A stretch of DNA of 64,000 bases from Rhodospirillaceae bacterium (GTDB lineage: Bacteria > Pseudomonadota > Alphaproteobacteria > Rhodospirillales > Casp-alpha2): the NCBI GenBank assembly GCA_002706405.1, contig PALN01000066.1, positions 25,037 through 89,036 of the forward strand, written 5' to 3'. Made by a program: the position numbers and the translations under genes. A model generated the notes under the pieces. That model was not told the DNA's origin. It worked only from the letters and a program-made list of their open reading frames with translations, and did not search any database. Each line of letters opens with the position of its first letter. Within the stretch, counting starts at the first letter, position 1. Positions 43,834 to 53,187 of this stretch are shown here, in pieces.

Positions 43834-46332
43834 ATGCCAATATTTTCTGCATCAGATACGGGGAACTCCTTAGCTTTCGGAATGAATGAAAACGACCTAA
43901 TAGCGCAAATCCGCTCGGGTAACGCGGTGTCTGCCATGAACCGCTTCGTCGAGACTCATCCCGGTCTCACGCAAGAGGCCATCATCGCGAGTCTGATTAA
44001 CGCAGGATTGAGCGGCGACGCCGAAGTCGCGGCAAAGGCTTGGCTCGTTGCGGATCCGAACGCGCTGGAGCCGCATATCGCCTTGGGCCAGATTTACTAC
44101 ACGGCGGGCCGATGGACGGAAGCTCTTCCCCATTACGAAGTTCTGCGTGCCGCCGACCCGGGTAATCCGATCCCTCATGGCGCTCTCTGCTGGGCCTATA
44201 CCATGACGCGGAATTTGCCCGCCTTGCGGCACACGGTCTCCCGGGCCGCCGAACAAATCGCACCGGGCCGGCATCTGGACTGGCAGGCGGGACGGACCGT
44301 AGCGGACTATCTATCCGATGACGATGCCGCCAGATTCAAGGAATTCGCACGCCGGCAGCAGGCAGCGATCCGGAACGCACGGGTGTCCCGCGCGAACGCG
44401 CCGACGGCGGTCACCTGGGCCCCTGTCACTGGCGCAGCTTCCGTCCAGCTTTTGGGAGCCTCGCGCAACATCGCCGGCATTTCCGCCCATTTCCTGATCG
44501 ATGGGGCGCAGAAGGTGCCCGCCACGACCCTGGTAGAGGGGGCGACCACGATCTGGAGCGGCGAATTCACCCCAATAGCCGACGCGCATCACACCGTCAC
44601 TCTCGTTGTCACGGATGAAAATTCGGATCATTTCGGACAACCGGCTCCGTTCCGGTCCGTTGATCCGGACATGCTCTGGGCCGAAACCCGGGACTCCTCA
44701 CCCGTCGGCATCTCGGCGATGACCGTCGTCGGACGCGTTGCCGCGGGGATGCCAGAGGCGGAATACCGGTTCGAGTACGGCACCGCGCCCGACGAATTGG
44801 GCCGCTTTACCGACTGGGCCCCCCTGCCCGGCCCATTGAATGCGCACCTGAGCGTCTCGCCGCAGATCGCGCCGTATATCTGCCGGTTCTATGTCGGTGC
44901 CATCGACTGGGACGAAGAGGAAGGGCTGTTCTTCTGCCGCGCGCCGTTCGGAAAGGACCCGAATCATATTTCGGGCATCGGCTTCCTCGATCATCTGTTT
45001 ACCTTGCGCCAGAACAGCCTGCAGCCAGACGGCTTCAGGGACATCGCCCCGCATGAAGGGTCGGACCTACGGGATGCGGAATACGCGCTCGTCCTGCGCA
45101 CCAAAGGCATCGACGAAAAGGACTTTCTCCACTGTCTGGGGGCGGGCCATGGCGAAAACTTCTGGATGCTGACCAGCCAGCCCTTGGCGTTCTCTAACGA
45201 TGCCCCCGGCAACAAGCTGAAGGCGACGTTCCGGCTGACCGCCGACCCCGCTCAGTGGACGCCGTTCGGCAACAACCCGAAGGAGCAGGCGAACTACGAC
45301 CGCTATCAGTACGGACCGCTGAACGATGCCTTATACCGCCATGTCGGCAGCCTGCCGTTGGAAGGAGCCTTCGGCGATTGGCGCGATGCGCCGGAAGGGT
45401 CCATTGCCTTTGAACAAGTGACGCTAAAATTCCGCGACGCCAACGTCCTGGCGCCGGCACACGGCGCGGCCCTGGAATGTTATCCCAAGGGCTCGCCATG
45501 TGATCCGCGCAGAGTGGTCAGCGGCATTCGCGGACAAGCAGAGGAAAATTGGTATTTTCCGGGCGTTCCCGATAAGCCCTTGGTGTTCCGCTGGCGCCTG
45601 CCCCGCGCCTTGAAAACGACCCGCTGCGTGATCCACCAAGACCGGGCCATGCCCATCAAGCGGGCCCGCGTCACCGTTTTCCATTCGGATGAACCGCCCG
45701 CCATAGATACGGACATCGCGATCACCGATTTACCAGCCTGCGCTGACCTGCTGACTGAGGATGCCGGCATCGCCATTCCGCTGCCGGGCGACCAAAGCGT
45801 CGATACGGTGATACTGGAAATATTCGAAGGCCATTCCGCCGAAGGCATCGGAATCGAAGCCTTGGAGGTCTATGCCTCGGACTTCATCCCATCTCCGTCA
45901 CCGGACCCAGTTGTCGTATCGGCGGATATCGGCGGGATCGCCCCCGGGGACACCGTGTTTTACCGGATCGCCTGCCGCCGCGGTGAAACCTTCCTGGCAG
46001 GCGAGGTGCGGTCGCTGGCCCTGCCGGTCGACGCCACACCACGGCTTGTCCAGGCTGACATATTCCGCACCACGCCCGAGAAAACCATCATCGCCGTTCG
46101 CGGCAATGCGATGGGCCGAGAAACCGAACTGCGCTGGCGGGTTGATGGCAGCGACTGGCAGGGAACGTCCATGGGCTGGGAAGCCGCAGGTGTTCATCGC
46201 TACATAACCCTTCGAGACCTCGACCCAGACGCCCCCCACGCGGTGACACTCCGACTTGAAAGCGAGGCCGGAACCAGCCGGGACCTGACCCTGCGTTGGG
46301 TGACGCCACCCCGGAAATCAGGAAACGGATAG
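43834..46332 (+). CDS. Orphan protein with TPR region and beta domains
   Basis: 832 residues from 43834, or 816 from the ATG at 43882, which may be the true start. Residues 20-160 form TPR-like helices (ALEPHIALGQIYYTAGRWTE, ALPHYEVLRAADPGNPIPHG). The rest is rich in beta strands, with several immunoglobulin/lectin-like blocks at about 190-270, 275-375, 395-560 and 690-820. The C-terminal block resembles a fibronectin-type fold (RYITLRDLDPDAPHAVTLRL). No signal peptide is seen. I do not recognise the family. It is seven bases upstream of a second sulfotransferase gene, so the two probably act together. Confidence 0.7.
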   Translation: MPIFSASDTGNSLAFGMNENDLIAQIRSGNAVSAMNRFVETHPGLTQEAIIASLINAGLSGDAEVAAKAWLVADPNALEPHIALGQIYYTAGRWTEALPHYEVLRAADPGNPIPHGALCWAYTMTRNLPALRHTVSRAAEQIAPGRHLDWQAGRTVADYLSDDDAARFKEFARRQQAAIRNARVSRANAPTAVTWAPVTGAASVQLLGASRNIAGISAHFLIDGAQKVPATTLVEGATTIWSGEFTPIADAHHTVTLVVTDENSDHFGQPAPFRSVDPDMLWAETRDSSPVGISAMTVVGRVAAGMPEAEYRFEYGTAPDELGRFTDWAPLPGPLNAHLSVSPQIAPYICRFYVGAIDWDEEEGLFFCRAPFGKDPNHISGIGFLDHLFTLRQNSLQPDGFRDIAPHEGSDLRDAEYALVLRTKGIDEKDFLHCLGAGHGENFWMLTSQPLAFSNDAPGNKLKATFRLTADPAQWTPFGNNPKEQANYDRYQYGPLNDALYRHVGSLPLEGAFGDWRDAPEGSIAFEQVTLKFRDANVLAPAHGAALECYPKGSPCDPRRVVSGIRGQAEENWYFPGVPDKPLVFRWRLPRALKTTRCVIHQDRAMPIKRARVTVFHSDEPPAIDTDIAITDLPACADLLTEDAGIAIPLPGDQSVDTVILEIFEGHSAEGIGIEALEVYASDFIPSPSPDPVVVSADIGGIAPGDTVFYRIACRRGETFLAGEVRSLALPVDATPRLVQADIFRTTPEKTIIAVRGNAMGRETELRWRVDGSDWQGTSMGWEAAGVHRYITLRDLDPDAPHAVTLRLESEAGTSRDLTLRWVTPPRKSGNG

Positions 46333-46338
46333 ATACAG

Positions 46339-47292
46339 ATGAAGCGAACCCTTCTGCGGCAGATGCTGGAACAGTTCGGCGTTCAGGACGTCGCCATGTG
46401 CCTTTATCCGGTCACGCCCTTTGATGACCCGGACCCGCGACCGCTGTTTTTCTACCACATGGAGAAAGCCGGGGGCATTGCCGTCCATTCCTGTATTGAA
46501 ACCGCCTTTGCCATGGCGCGCGCCCTGACCGGACGGTCGCATTCCTATCTGCGGTTCCACGCCGACGATGATCTGACGGCGACGGACCTTGCGGATTACT
46601 ATGGCCGGCGTCTCGACGCCTGTGCCTTCGTGGGCAAGGTCGGGCTTCAGACCTTCGGCATGCACGAAAACTTCTCTCAATCCTGGCGGCTGATGACGGT
46701 GCTGCGCGATCCTTTCGACCGCCTTACCTCTCATTATTTTTACCTGCTGCGACGGGGACTTAGGCCCGGCCCCGCATCGGAGGCGGATTTCATCGATTAC
46801 GTCAGCGACTGGCGCAACCGTTGTTACCACCTGCGAATGTTATGCCGTGGAACCGACGCCGACCGCAGCCTGGAGAGCATCCGCGACGAAGCGCTGGAAA
46901 CCCTCGACACATTCGATTTCGTCGGCACCCTGGACCAGCTCGAAGGCATGCTGCTGAATGTCTGGTCCGTTTACGGTCTGTTTCCGGTTCTGACGCAGAA
47001 AATCCACGCCAACCCGCACAAGACGAACCAGTTCGAACACTTGCGGGATGATATTTACGAACTGAACCGTCTGGACAAGGAATTGGTGGATTCCATCGCT
47101 GCAAACCCGCGCGCGCCGGTGATCGCCACGCCCGAGAAAAACAGCAATCTGAATCTGGCCCCCTATATCGGCATCATCGTCGATCATCAAGGTGAGGCCA
47201 GTTTCTCTGGCGAATCGAAAGCGATACCGACGGACGCCTTCTTCCAGCGCCTTCATCAACAGCCATCGTCGCTAAATGCGTTTCTTTCTTAG
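46339..47292 (+). CDS. Sulfotransferase family 2-like protein
   Basis: 317 residues. The 5'-binding loop reads LFFYHMEKAGGIAVHSCI (about 36-53) and the 3'-binding motif MTVLRDPFDRLTSHYFY (about 119-135), the pattern of carbohydrate sulfotransferases of the HNK-1 / chondroitin type. It is directly downstream of the TPR/beta gene. Together with the other sulfotransferase it suggests sulfated surface or flagellar glycan. The acceptor is unknown. Confidence 0.85.
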   Translation: MKRTLLRQMLEQFGVQDVAMCLYPVTPFDDPDPRPLFFYHMEKAGGIAVHSCIETAFAMARALTGRSHSYLRFHADDDLTATDLADYYGRRLDACAFVGKVGLQTFGMHENFSQSWRLMTVLRDPFDRLTSHYFYLLRRGLRPGPASEADFIDYVSDWRNRCYHLRMLCRGTDADRSLESIRDEALETLDTFDFVGTLDQLEGMLLNVWSVYGLFPVLTQKIHANPHKTNQFEHLRDDIYELNRLDKELVDSIAANPRAPVIATPEKNSNLNLAPYIGIIVDHQGEASFSGESKAIPTDAFFQRLHQQPSSLNAFLS

Positions 47293-47391
47293 GAGGTTTC
47301 TTTGGGGAGTGAAATGGCCATCCCAAACGAATTGGTATGTTCGTTTCAGATAGGTGTCGTTACTGCGGATCAGGCAGATTGAATTTACAAA

Positions 47392-48050
47392 ATGCGTCTC
47401 GATCTGTGGAAAGATCGAAAGGTCGATGCCGACGAAGCTCGACGAGTGGTCGAGTCATACCGCCGCAACTTCTTTCGCGACGACCGCCGTTTCGTCGCCG
47501 AGAGGATCGTCGAGATTTGCCGTAATTGTGATCCGAAACCGGCCCGCGTTCTTGAACTGGGTTGCGCGAATGCACCGCTATTGCATTTCTTCGTAGAGAC
47601 GGCGCCGGATGTTCCAATCGAGTTCGACGGGATCGAGCCCTATAAGCCTTTCGTCGAAGACATAAACAAGCTGCTTCCCGACGCGGTCATAATCGACGCA
47701 ACAGGTGGGGAATTCGCCCAATTCAACGATTCAGATTGTCCGCCGCACTTCCGGTTGTTCACGGAAACAGTGGCGCTATGTATGATGCATCCACGCGTCG
47801 CCAAGGCTGCATCAAACATGCCGCCGCTATTTGTGACGAAATGATTTTCTATGATTTCATCGTTAATTCCATGGGAGGAATTTCGTCGCCAGAGCCGGTC
47901 GCGTTCATCTGGAAGCCAGAAATAATGCAGATGTATTTTGCCCACAGCTACCAACATTATTTCGAAGAGGCCGGATTTAAGTTGGTCGAGACCGAGCCCT
48001 GCGTTCATGAAAGCGGCAAGCATGGTTATGGGTTGATCCGGGCCGTGTAG
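47392..48050 (+). pseudogene. Class I SAM methyltransferase broken by a frameshift
   Basis: The first frame (47392-47844) encodes residues with motif I (RVLELGCANAPLLHFF) and FDGIEPYKPFVEDINK, reaching CMMHPRVAKA. It then runs into a stop. The continuing frame (in phase with 47736, to 48050) supplies the expected remainder: AAAICDEMIFYDFIVNS and HYFEEAGFKLVETEP. The switch point is about 47805-47815 and needs one missing base (or two extra). Joined, the product would be about 219 residues. Either a recent mutation or a base-call error is possible. The intact enzyme probably methylated a sugar or peptide in the modification pathway. Confidence 0.8.
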
Positions 48051-48135
48051 GCGGATTGATCTGGCGGCCACAATTTTACGTTAATTTAATGCTGACGGTG
48101 TTTGCTCCATAAGACTCTCTGAAAGGGAAAACTCT

Positions 48136-50313
48136 ATGCCTGAAGCGGAACCGCTCGCGGCGGAACTCGAACAACATTACAAATCGGAATTGGCGGCCGA
48201 CGAAGGACCGCATACCTGGTGGGTCGCCGCCCAAAGCGAGGAGGAGCGCGCCCATCTGCGTGCGCGGAACCTCTTCGTCTTTAAGCACAAGTACCCGCCC
48301 ACCTACCAGATGCTCGTGAACTATCAGCCCAAGGCCAAGCTGGTCTTCGGCGAGGACGGGCAGCCGGACATGCTGTTCAATGACATCCTGTTCTACGACG
48401 GCGATATTGACGGCTTTACCGAAAAGCAGATGGAGGACTTCCGCCAGCACCCGAACCGGCTGTGGATTAACCGGCCTCAGCCCCACAATCTGGACGAACA
48501 TACCGCTTGGTTCATCGACGATCTGATCACGCGCCTAACCAAGGAAGGCGAAATCGAGCTCAGCGTCGGTCGCTCGGACAAAACCAGTTTCTACACTCTG
48601 GTCATGGGCATCGGACTGGGCCGCCATCTGCCCGAAATCGTCGAACGGACCGAGTGCCGCAATCTATTCCTTCTGGAGCCCAACTGGGAATGCATATACC
48701 ACTCCTTGGAATTGCTCGATTGGGGCAAGCTTCTGATGGAGTTTCAAAGCCGTAACGGTGACGTCTATTTCTACGTGGACGGCAACCCACAGACCTGGAT
48801 GGATGCCCTGCGCCTGCAAATCCGGCGCGTAAACGCCATGTCCATCGACGGGCTCAATGTCTACTCGCACTACCGGAACAGCGAATTCGACGAGTTCCGC
48901 AAGAAATTCAACAAAGAATCCCAATTGATGATGTCGGGTATGGGATTCTTCTATGACGAACAACTGATGCTGCAAAACTCCGTCGACAACCTGCGCTCGG
49001 GTGTGGCGCGCATCTACAAACGCAGCTTCAAGGATTTCGCCAAAATTCCCGCAGTCATCGTCGGCTGCGGCCCGTCGCTCGATGACAACATCGACGACAT
49101 CAAACGCATCGCCGACAAGGCGGTGATCTTCTCCTGCGGCTCTGCTCTGGGCCCGCTCATGGCCGCCGGCATTCGCCCCGATTTCCAGCTGGAACTGGAA
49201 AACCTCAACGTCATGCGGGTCATGAGTTATGCCGCCGAAAGATTTGATCTATCCGGCATCTGTCTGGTCGCCAGTTCCACCGTTGAACGCAAGATCAAGG
49301 ACTTCTTCGACGAGGTCATCTACTACTTCCGCCCGGCGCTGAGCAACTTCCCCATTTTTTCGGGCGATGAGGACACCTGCCTCCAGAACCTTGATCCGAC
49401 AGTGACGAATGTCGGCCTGGCCTTTGCCCAGGAAGTCGGTTTCAAGGAATTCTATCTGTTCGGTGTCGACATGGGCCAAAAGGGTAACAACCGGCACCAC
49501 GCGACGGATTCCTACCACTATTCGGACAAAGCGAAGAATGACCGCAAACGCACCTTCGAACAGGAAGTGCCCGCCAACTTCGGCGGCAAGGCGGGCACCA
49601 ATTACGGTTTGTTCTGGGCCCTTGATTCATTTCAACGGGCCATTGCTTTCACCCTCGGCCGCGGCCACCGGTACTACAATTGCAGCGACGGCGCCTTGAT
49701 CAAGGGGGCGACGCCAAAGTTGTCACGAACCATCGAATTGCCTGAGCCGCTGGAACCGCGCGCGGAGAAGGTACGTGAAATAATCGAGCGCTTCCCCACC
49801 TTCGACGAATCGGACTTCGCCAGATGCTGGCAGCCCGAGAAAATGATTTCGGCCCTTAATTTCGTCTGTGACAGCCTGATCAAAACGTTCGAGGAAAACG
49901 ACCTAGTCCGCGGCACCGACCACCTGATCGAAGCCTCCCGGGTATTCTACGGCCCGCCCGGCGATAATTTTTACAATTTCGGCCGGTTGATGGTTCGAGG
50001 CACCACGGCTCTGGCGCTGGTGGCGCTCGACTATTACCTCAGCCGTATCAAGGATGCCGGCAAGTACGACATCGCGAACGAACTGGGCCGCGCGAGCCTG
50101 ACCGAATTGATCAACCGCATGCGCGTGGTCGCTATCGACCACATTTGGGCGCTTGATCGCGGCGAAGAAGTGGACTGGGACTATCTGCAAGGGATACTGC
50201 CGATCGATTTGTCCAAAGTTCCGGAACCCGTCGACATTATCCCCGAAGGTGTTTCCAACTTTTCACTTACTTCCGAATTACCTGCCGAGCCTGCGGAAAA
50301 AACCGAAAATTAA
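48136..50313 (+). CDS. maf: Maf-type motility-associated flagellin glycosyltransferase
   Basis: 725 residues. The central DUF115/MptE-like domain has AVIVGCGPSLDDNIDDI (about 306-322), FSCGSALGPLMAAGIRPDFQ, and NVGLAFAQEVGFKEFYLFGV (about 420-440) with DMGQKGNNRHHATDSYHY. The N-terminal part (about 60-290) matches Maf N-terminal wording (LPEIVERTECRNLFLLEPNW). Maf proteins transfer nonulosonic acids such as pseudaminic or legionaminic acid onto flagellin before export, as shown in Aeromonas, Magnetospirillum and Clostridium. The sugar would be supplied by the NeuB operon at 58716-64000. Confidence 0.9.
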   Translation: MPEAEPLAAELEQHYKSELAADEGPHTWWVAAQSEEERAHLRARNLFVFKHKYPPTYQMLVNYQPKAKLVFGEDGQPDMLFNDILFYDGDIDGFTEKQMEDFRQHPNRLWINRPQPHNLDEHTAWFIDDLITRLTKEGEIELSVGRSDKTSFYTLVMGIGLGRHLPEIVERTECRNLFLLEPNWECIYHSLELLDWGKLLMEFQSRNGDVYFYVDGNPQTWMDALRLQIRRVNAMSIDGLNVYSHYRNSEFDEFRKKFNKESQLMMSGMGFFYDEQLMLQNSVDNLRSGVARIYKRSFKDFAKIPAVIVGCGPSLDDNIDDIKRIADKAVIFSCGSALGPLMAAGIRPDFQLELENLNVMRVMSYAAERFDLSGICLVASSTVERKIKDFFDEVIYYFRPALSNFPIFSGDEDTCLQNLDPTVTNVGLAFAQEVGFKEFYLFGVDMGQKGNNRHHATDSYHYSDKAKNDRKRTFEQEVPANFGGKAGTNYGLFWALDSFQRAIAFTLGRGHRYYNCSDGALIKGATPKLSRTIELPEPLEPRAEKVREIIERFPTFDESDFARCWQPEKMISALNFVCDSLIKTFEENDLVRGTDHLIEASRVFYGPPGDNFYNFGRLMVRGTTALALVALDYYLSRIKDAGKYDIANELGRASLTELINRMRVVAIDHIWALDRGEEVDWDYLQGILPIDLSKVPEPVDIIPEGVSNFSLTSELPAEPAEKTEN

Positions 50314-50359
50314 CCAGTTTATTTTAGGTTTACAGGCTCTAGACGCGCGTGCTCCTTGC

Positions 50360-50394
50360 CACTCCGGCCCTTAATGCCGCATAATGCCGGAGTG
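50360..50394. repeat. Inverted repeat between maf and the radical SAM gene
   Basis: CACTCCGGC (50360-50368) pairs perfectly with GCCGGAGTG (50386-50394) across a 17-base loop that holds two copies of TAATGCCG. There is no T run. It may be a terminator without a U tract, a protein-binding site or a leader hairpin of the next gene. Confidence 0.55.
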
Positions 50395-50487
50395 TCAGAA
50401 GACACGTAACATGGACTGGGCCGGTCAGTCGGCCGCTGCTGTCCTTGAGGTAGCGCCGGGTCCCGGCAAGCAGAAAAGCTTGAACCG

Positions 50488-51600
50488 ATGAATGATCTTT
50501 CCAAAAAGGCAGACGGCTCTGTTGCGTCCGATGCGGCAGACCGGTCGAACCCGGACTATATTGTCTCGGTTCGCTTTTCCGACTTCGAACAGGAGATGGC
50601 CGAGCGTTTCGGCCAACGGTTCGTCGATTATCGGCGCGACTACTACAAGACGCTGAATTACGACAAGAACGGCTTCCTTCCCGACTTCCCCCTGACGCTG
50701 CAGTTGGAACTGGTCAATCGGTGCAATCTGTCCTGCAAGATGTGCTACACGATCAACCACTCCGAACCCAAGGCGACGCTCGATATCGACACGCTGACAC
50801 GCGTGTTCAAGGAAGGCCAGGAAAACGGCCTGCCTGCCCTGATGCTGGGCATGGGCGCCGAAAGCCTTGTCTACAAGCCGATCCGCGACGTGGTCGATGC
50901 CGCCCTGGACGCGGAGATCATGGATATCTTCTTTTCAACCAACGGCATCCTGCTGAATGAAAAGATGGCTCGGTTCCTGGTCGAACGCGAAATTCCGCGC
51001 CTCGTCATTTCCTTGGATGCGGCGACGCCGGAAACCTATGTGAAGATCCGCGGCAAGGACGAGTTGCCCAAGATCGAGGAGAACATCCACCGTCTGGTCG
51101 CCATCAAGAAAGAACTGGGCACCCGGTTCCCGGTGTTGCGCTTGTCGTTCTGCGTGCAGGAAGAGAATTACCACGAGCGCCAGGCCTTCCTCGATAAATG
51201 GAAGGACGTGGCCGATTATGTGGATTTTCAGCAACTGGTCGATTTCGAGCCTGTGACGGAATTGGTCGAAACGGGCGACGTCACGGAAAAGCCCCAACAG
51301 CCGGCCGGCATGGACCACCCCGTCTGCCAGTATCCGTTCAACAGCCTGAACATCTGGGCCAATGGTGACATCACCCCTTGCTGCACGTTCTTCGGTAAGG
51401 CGCTGGTGCTTGGCAACGTCAAGGACCGGACATTGAAGGACGTATGGAACAGCCCGGAAATTGAAACCATCCGCGACCAGTTCAGGCCCGGCGGCACGCT
51501 CTGCCCGACCTGCGAAGTTTGTCTGTACTCCCGCGAGGAAGAAAACTTCACCGACACCAAGGACGTCGGCAGCGCCAACGGCAAACAAGCCGCGGAATAG
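50488..51600 (+). CDS. Radical SAM protein with SPASM-type C-terminus
   Basis: 370 residues. The iron-sulfur motif CNLSCKMC gives Cys79, Cys83 and Cys86 (CxxxCxxC). The TIM-barrel core follows (GMGAESLVYKPIRDVVDAAL, LVISLDAATPETYVKIRGK). The C-terminal SPASM-like part has cysteines in VCQYPFNSLNIW, DITPCCTFF and LCPTCEVCLY, for auxiliary clusters. Relatives modify peptides or sugars. Its place between maf and the flagellins hints at a filament or sugar modification, which is inference. Confidence 0.87.
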   Translation: MNDLSKKADGSVASDAADRSNPDYIVSVRFSDFEQEMAERFGQRFVDYRRDYYKTLNYDKNGFLPDFPLTLQLELVNRCNLSCKMCYTINHSEPKATLDIDTLTRVFKEGQENGLPALMLGMGAESLVYKPIRDVVDAALDAEIMDIFFSTNGILLNEKMARFLVEREIPRLVISLDAATPETYVKIRGKDELPKIEENIHRLVAIKKELGTRFPVLRLSFCVQEENYHERQAFLDKWKDVADYVDFQQLVDFEPVTELVETGDVTEKPQQPAGMDHPVCQYPFNSLNIWANGDITPCCTFFGKALVLGNVKDRTLKDVWNSPEIETIRDQFRPGGTLCPTCEVCLYSREEENFTDTKDVGSANGKQAAE

Positions 51601-51617
51601 GCCGCTCGGTCGGCCTG

Positions 51618-53009
51618 TTAGGTCATTCCGTTTCGGTCGATCCCACCCAACATCAGGTCGCGCCCGACCGCATCGATGACGCTTGCCCAATCGCCGTCCT
51701 CAGGCTGGCGGAAAAGGCGCATGCTCGGATACCAGGGGGAGTCGCCCCGCCGCAGCATCCACCGCCAGTCGGGGACATGGGTGATTAAGGTCCAAACAGG
51801 TCGGCCCAAGGCGCCGGCCAAATGGATCAGCGCGGTATCGACCCCGATCACCAAATCGAGGGCCGAAATGGCCGCCGCAACCTCGGCGAAAGGCAGCATT
51901 TCAGGAAACAGCGGCCGAACCCCCTCGCCGCCCGGCACCTTTCGAATGGGCTCGGCTTCGGGGCCGACCTGCAGGGAATGAAAGGCCACGCCCGATGCCG
52001 TCAGGACCGGCGCCAAGGTTTCGGCGGAGATGGAGCGTTCACGGTCCCTCGGGTGGTGGGGGTTTCCGGACCAAATCAAACCGACGTGCAAGCGCCCGTC
52101 GCCCTGCCCGATACGGGACCGCCAGGCGTCCGTGCGCTCGGCGTCCGCCGCCAAATAGGGGCCGCGCCAGAATTCCGTTTCCGTCGTCAGGCCGAGCGCG
52201 CCCGCCAGGCTCATGATCGGCACCTGAACGTCATGGTCAGGGACCGACGCCTCGCGATCGACGACCATGCCGACACCGGGAATGCCCGAGAACATCTCGA
52301 CAAGCGGCCCCGGTGCCTCGACAACTAGGCGCCCGACCCTGGCCGCCGCCTCGGGCAGAAACCGTGCGAACTGCAGATGATCGCCAAGCCCCTGTTCCGC
52401 ATGGACAAAAAGGGTTGCCTCGGGCGCATGTTCCCCCTGCCATCTGGGCGTCTGCAGGTCGCGCCAGGGAATGCGCTCATAGGCCGCCTTCTGGCGCATC
52501 TCGAAGCCACGCCAGCCGGCAGCGAAATCACCTTCAATCAGATCGAGCAGGCTGAGATTATAGACAACGTTGGGTATCCCCGGATGTGCGTCCGCCAGGG
52601 CCTGATACATCGCCCTGGCCCCGGCGTAATCCCCCCGCGACGCCAAAAGCGCCGCAAGATTGGTCCGTGCCCCCGGGTTTTCGGGATGAACCTCGAGAAC
52701 CCGGTTGAAGGCCTGTTCGGCCTCGCTCAGTCGCCCCAGATTGTGAAGCGCGACCCCCCGGGCGTTATGGGCTTCCATCAAATCGGGATCGCCGGCGAGG
52801 GCCATGTCGAGCGCCTGCAACGCAGCATTGTTATCGCCGAGAAGGATGCTCGCCCGTCCGACACCGCAGAATGCCGGCGGGTCATTGGGTCGCGCCGTCA
52901 AAATTTGCGCCAGCAAGGCCAGCGCGTCCTGTGCCCGGTTCCGAGCCAAAAGCTGATCGACCTGCGCATATGCGGCGTCGATTTGAGGGTTGGAGATTTG
53001 CCCGGTCAT
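51618..53009 (-). CDS. TPR-containing glycosyltransferase family 9-like protein
   Basis: 463 residues. Four or so TPR units fill about 10-160 (NPPAFCGVG-like and EAHNARGVALHNLGRLSEAE, then FNRVLEVHPENPGARTNLAA). The C-terminal domain (about 190-450) resembles heptosyltransferase/GT9 folds: LFVHAEQGLGDHLQFARFLP, HVGLIWSGNPHHPRDRERSI and DLVIGVDTALIHLAGALGRP. This domain pair is common in alphaproteobacteria, often near flagellar or surface genes. It is insulated from the flagellin genes by a terminator. The acceptor is unknown. Confidence 0.85.
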   Translation of the reverse strand: MTGQISNPQIDAAYAQVDQLLARNRAQDALALLAQILTARPNDPPAFCGVGRASILLGDNNAALQALDMALAGDPDLMEAHNARGVALHNLGRLSEAEQAFNRVLEVHPENPGARTNLAALLASRGDYAGARAMYQALADAHPGIPNVVYNLSLLDLIEGDFAAGWRGFEMRQKAAYERIPWRDLQTPRWQGEHAPEATLFVHAEQGLGDHLQFARFLPEAAARVGRLVVEAPGPLVEMFSGIPGVGMVVDREASVPDHDVQVPIMSLAGALGLTTETEFWRGPYLAADAERTDAWRSRIGQGDGRLHVGLIWSGNPHHPRDRERSISAETLAPVLTASGVAFHSLQVGPEAEPIRKVPGGEGVRPLFPEMLPFAEVAAAISALDLVIGVDTALIHLAGALGRPVWTLITHVPDWRWMLRRGDSPWYPSMRLFRQPEDGDWASVIDAVGRDLMLGGIDRNGMT

Positions 53010-53085
53010 GGATTCTGTTGCATGGCGTTACGGGGATTGCGGAAGACTAACACGGATCGTCCCAGCGGCACGAGCGCGGCACACA

Positions 53086-53119
53086 AAAGAAAACCGCCGC
53101 CCTTTGCGGGGCGGCGGTC
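53086..53119 (-). terminator. Terminator of the first flagellin gene
   Basis: A 10-base stem ACCGCCGCCC / GGGCGGCGGT (53094-53103 with 53110-53119 on the plus strand) is followed on the minus strand by TTTTCTTTT. It closes the downstream flagellin gene. Confidence 0.9.
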
Positions 53120-53187
53120 TCTTTGTCCGGATTGCTCGAACCCATAGCGAAGGCGGTTCCGGCGAACCGGAACGCGCCATTTTGCTA

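Noticed and set aside
51600..51615. GGCCG/CGGCC hairpin between two convergent genes
   Set aside because: The stem is only five bases with no T run. It is too weak to call a terminator.
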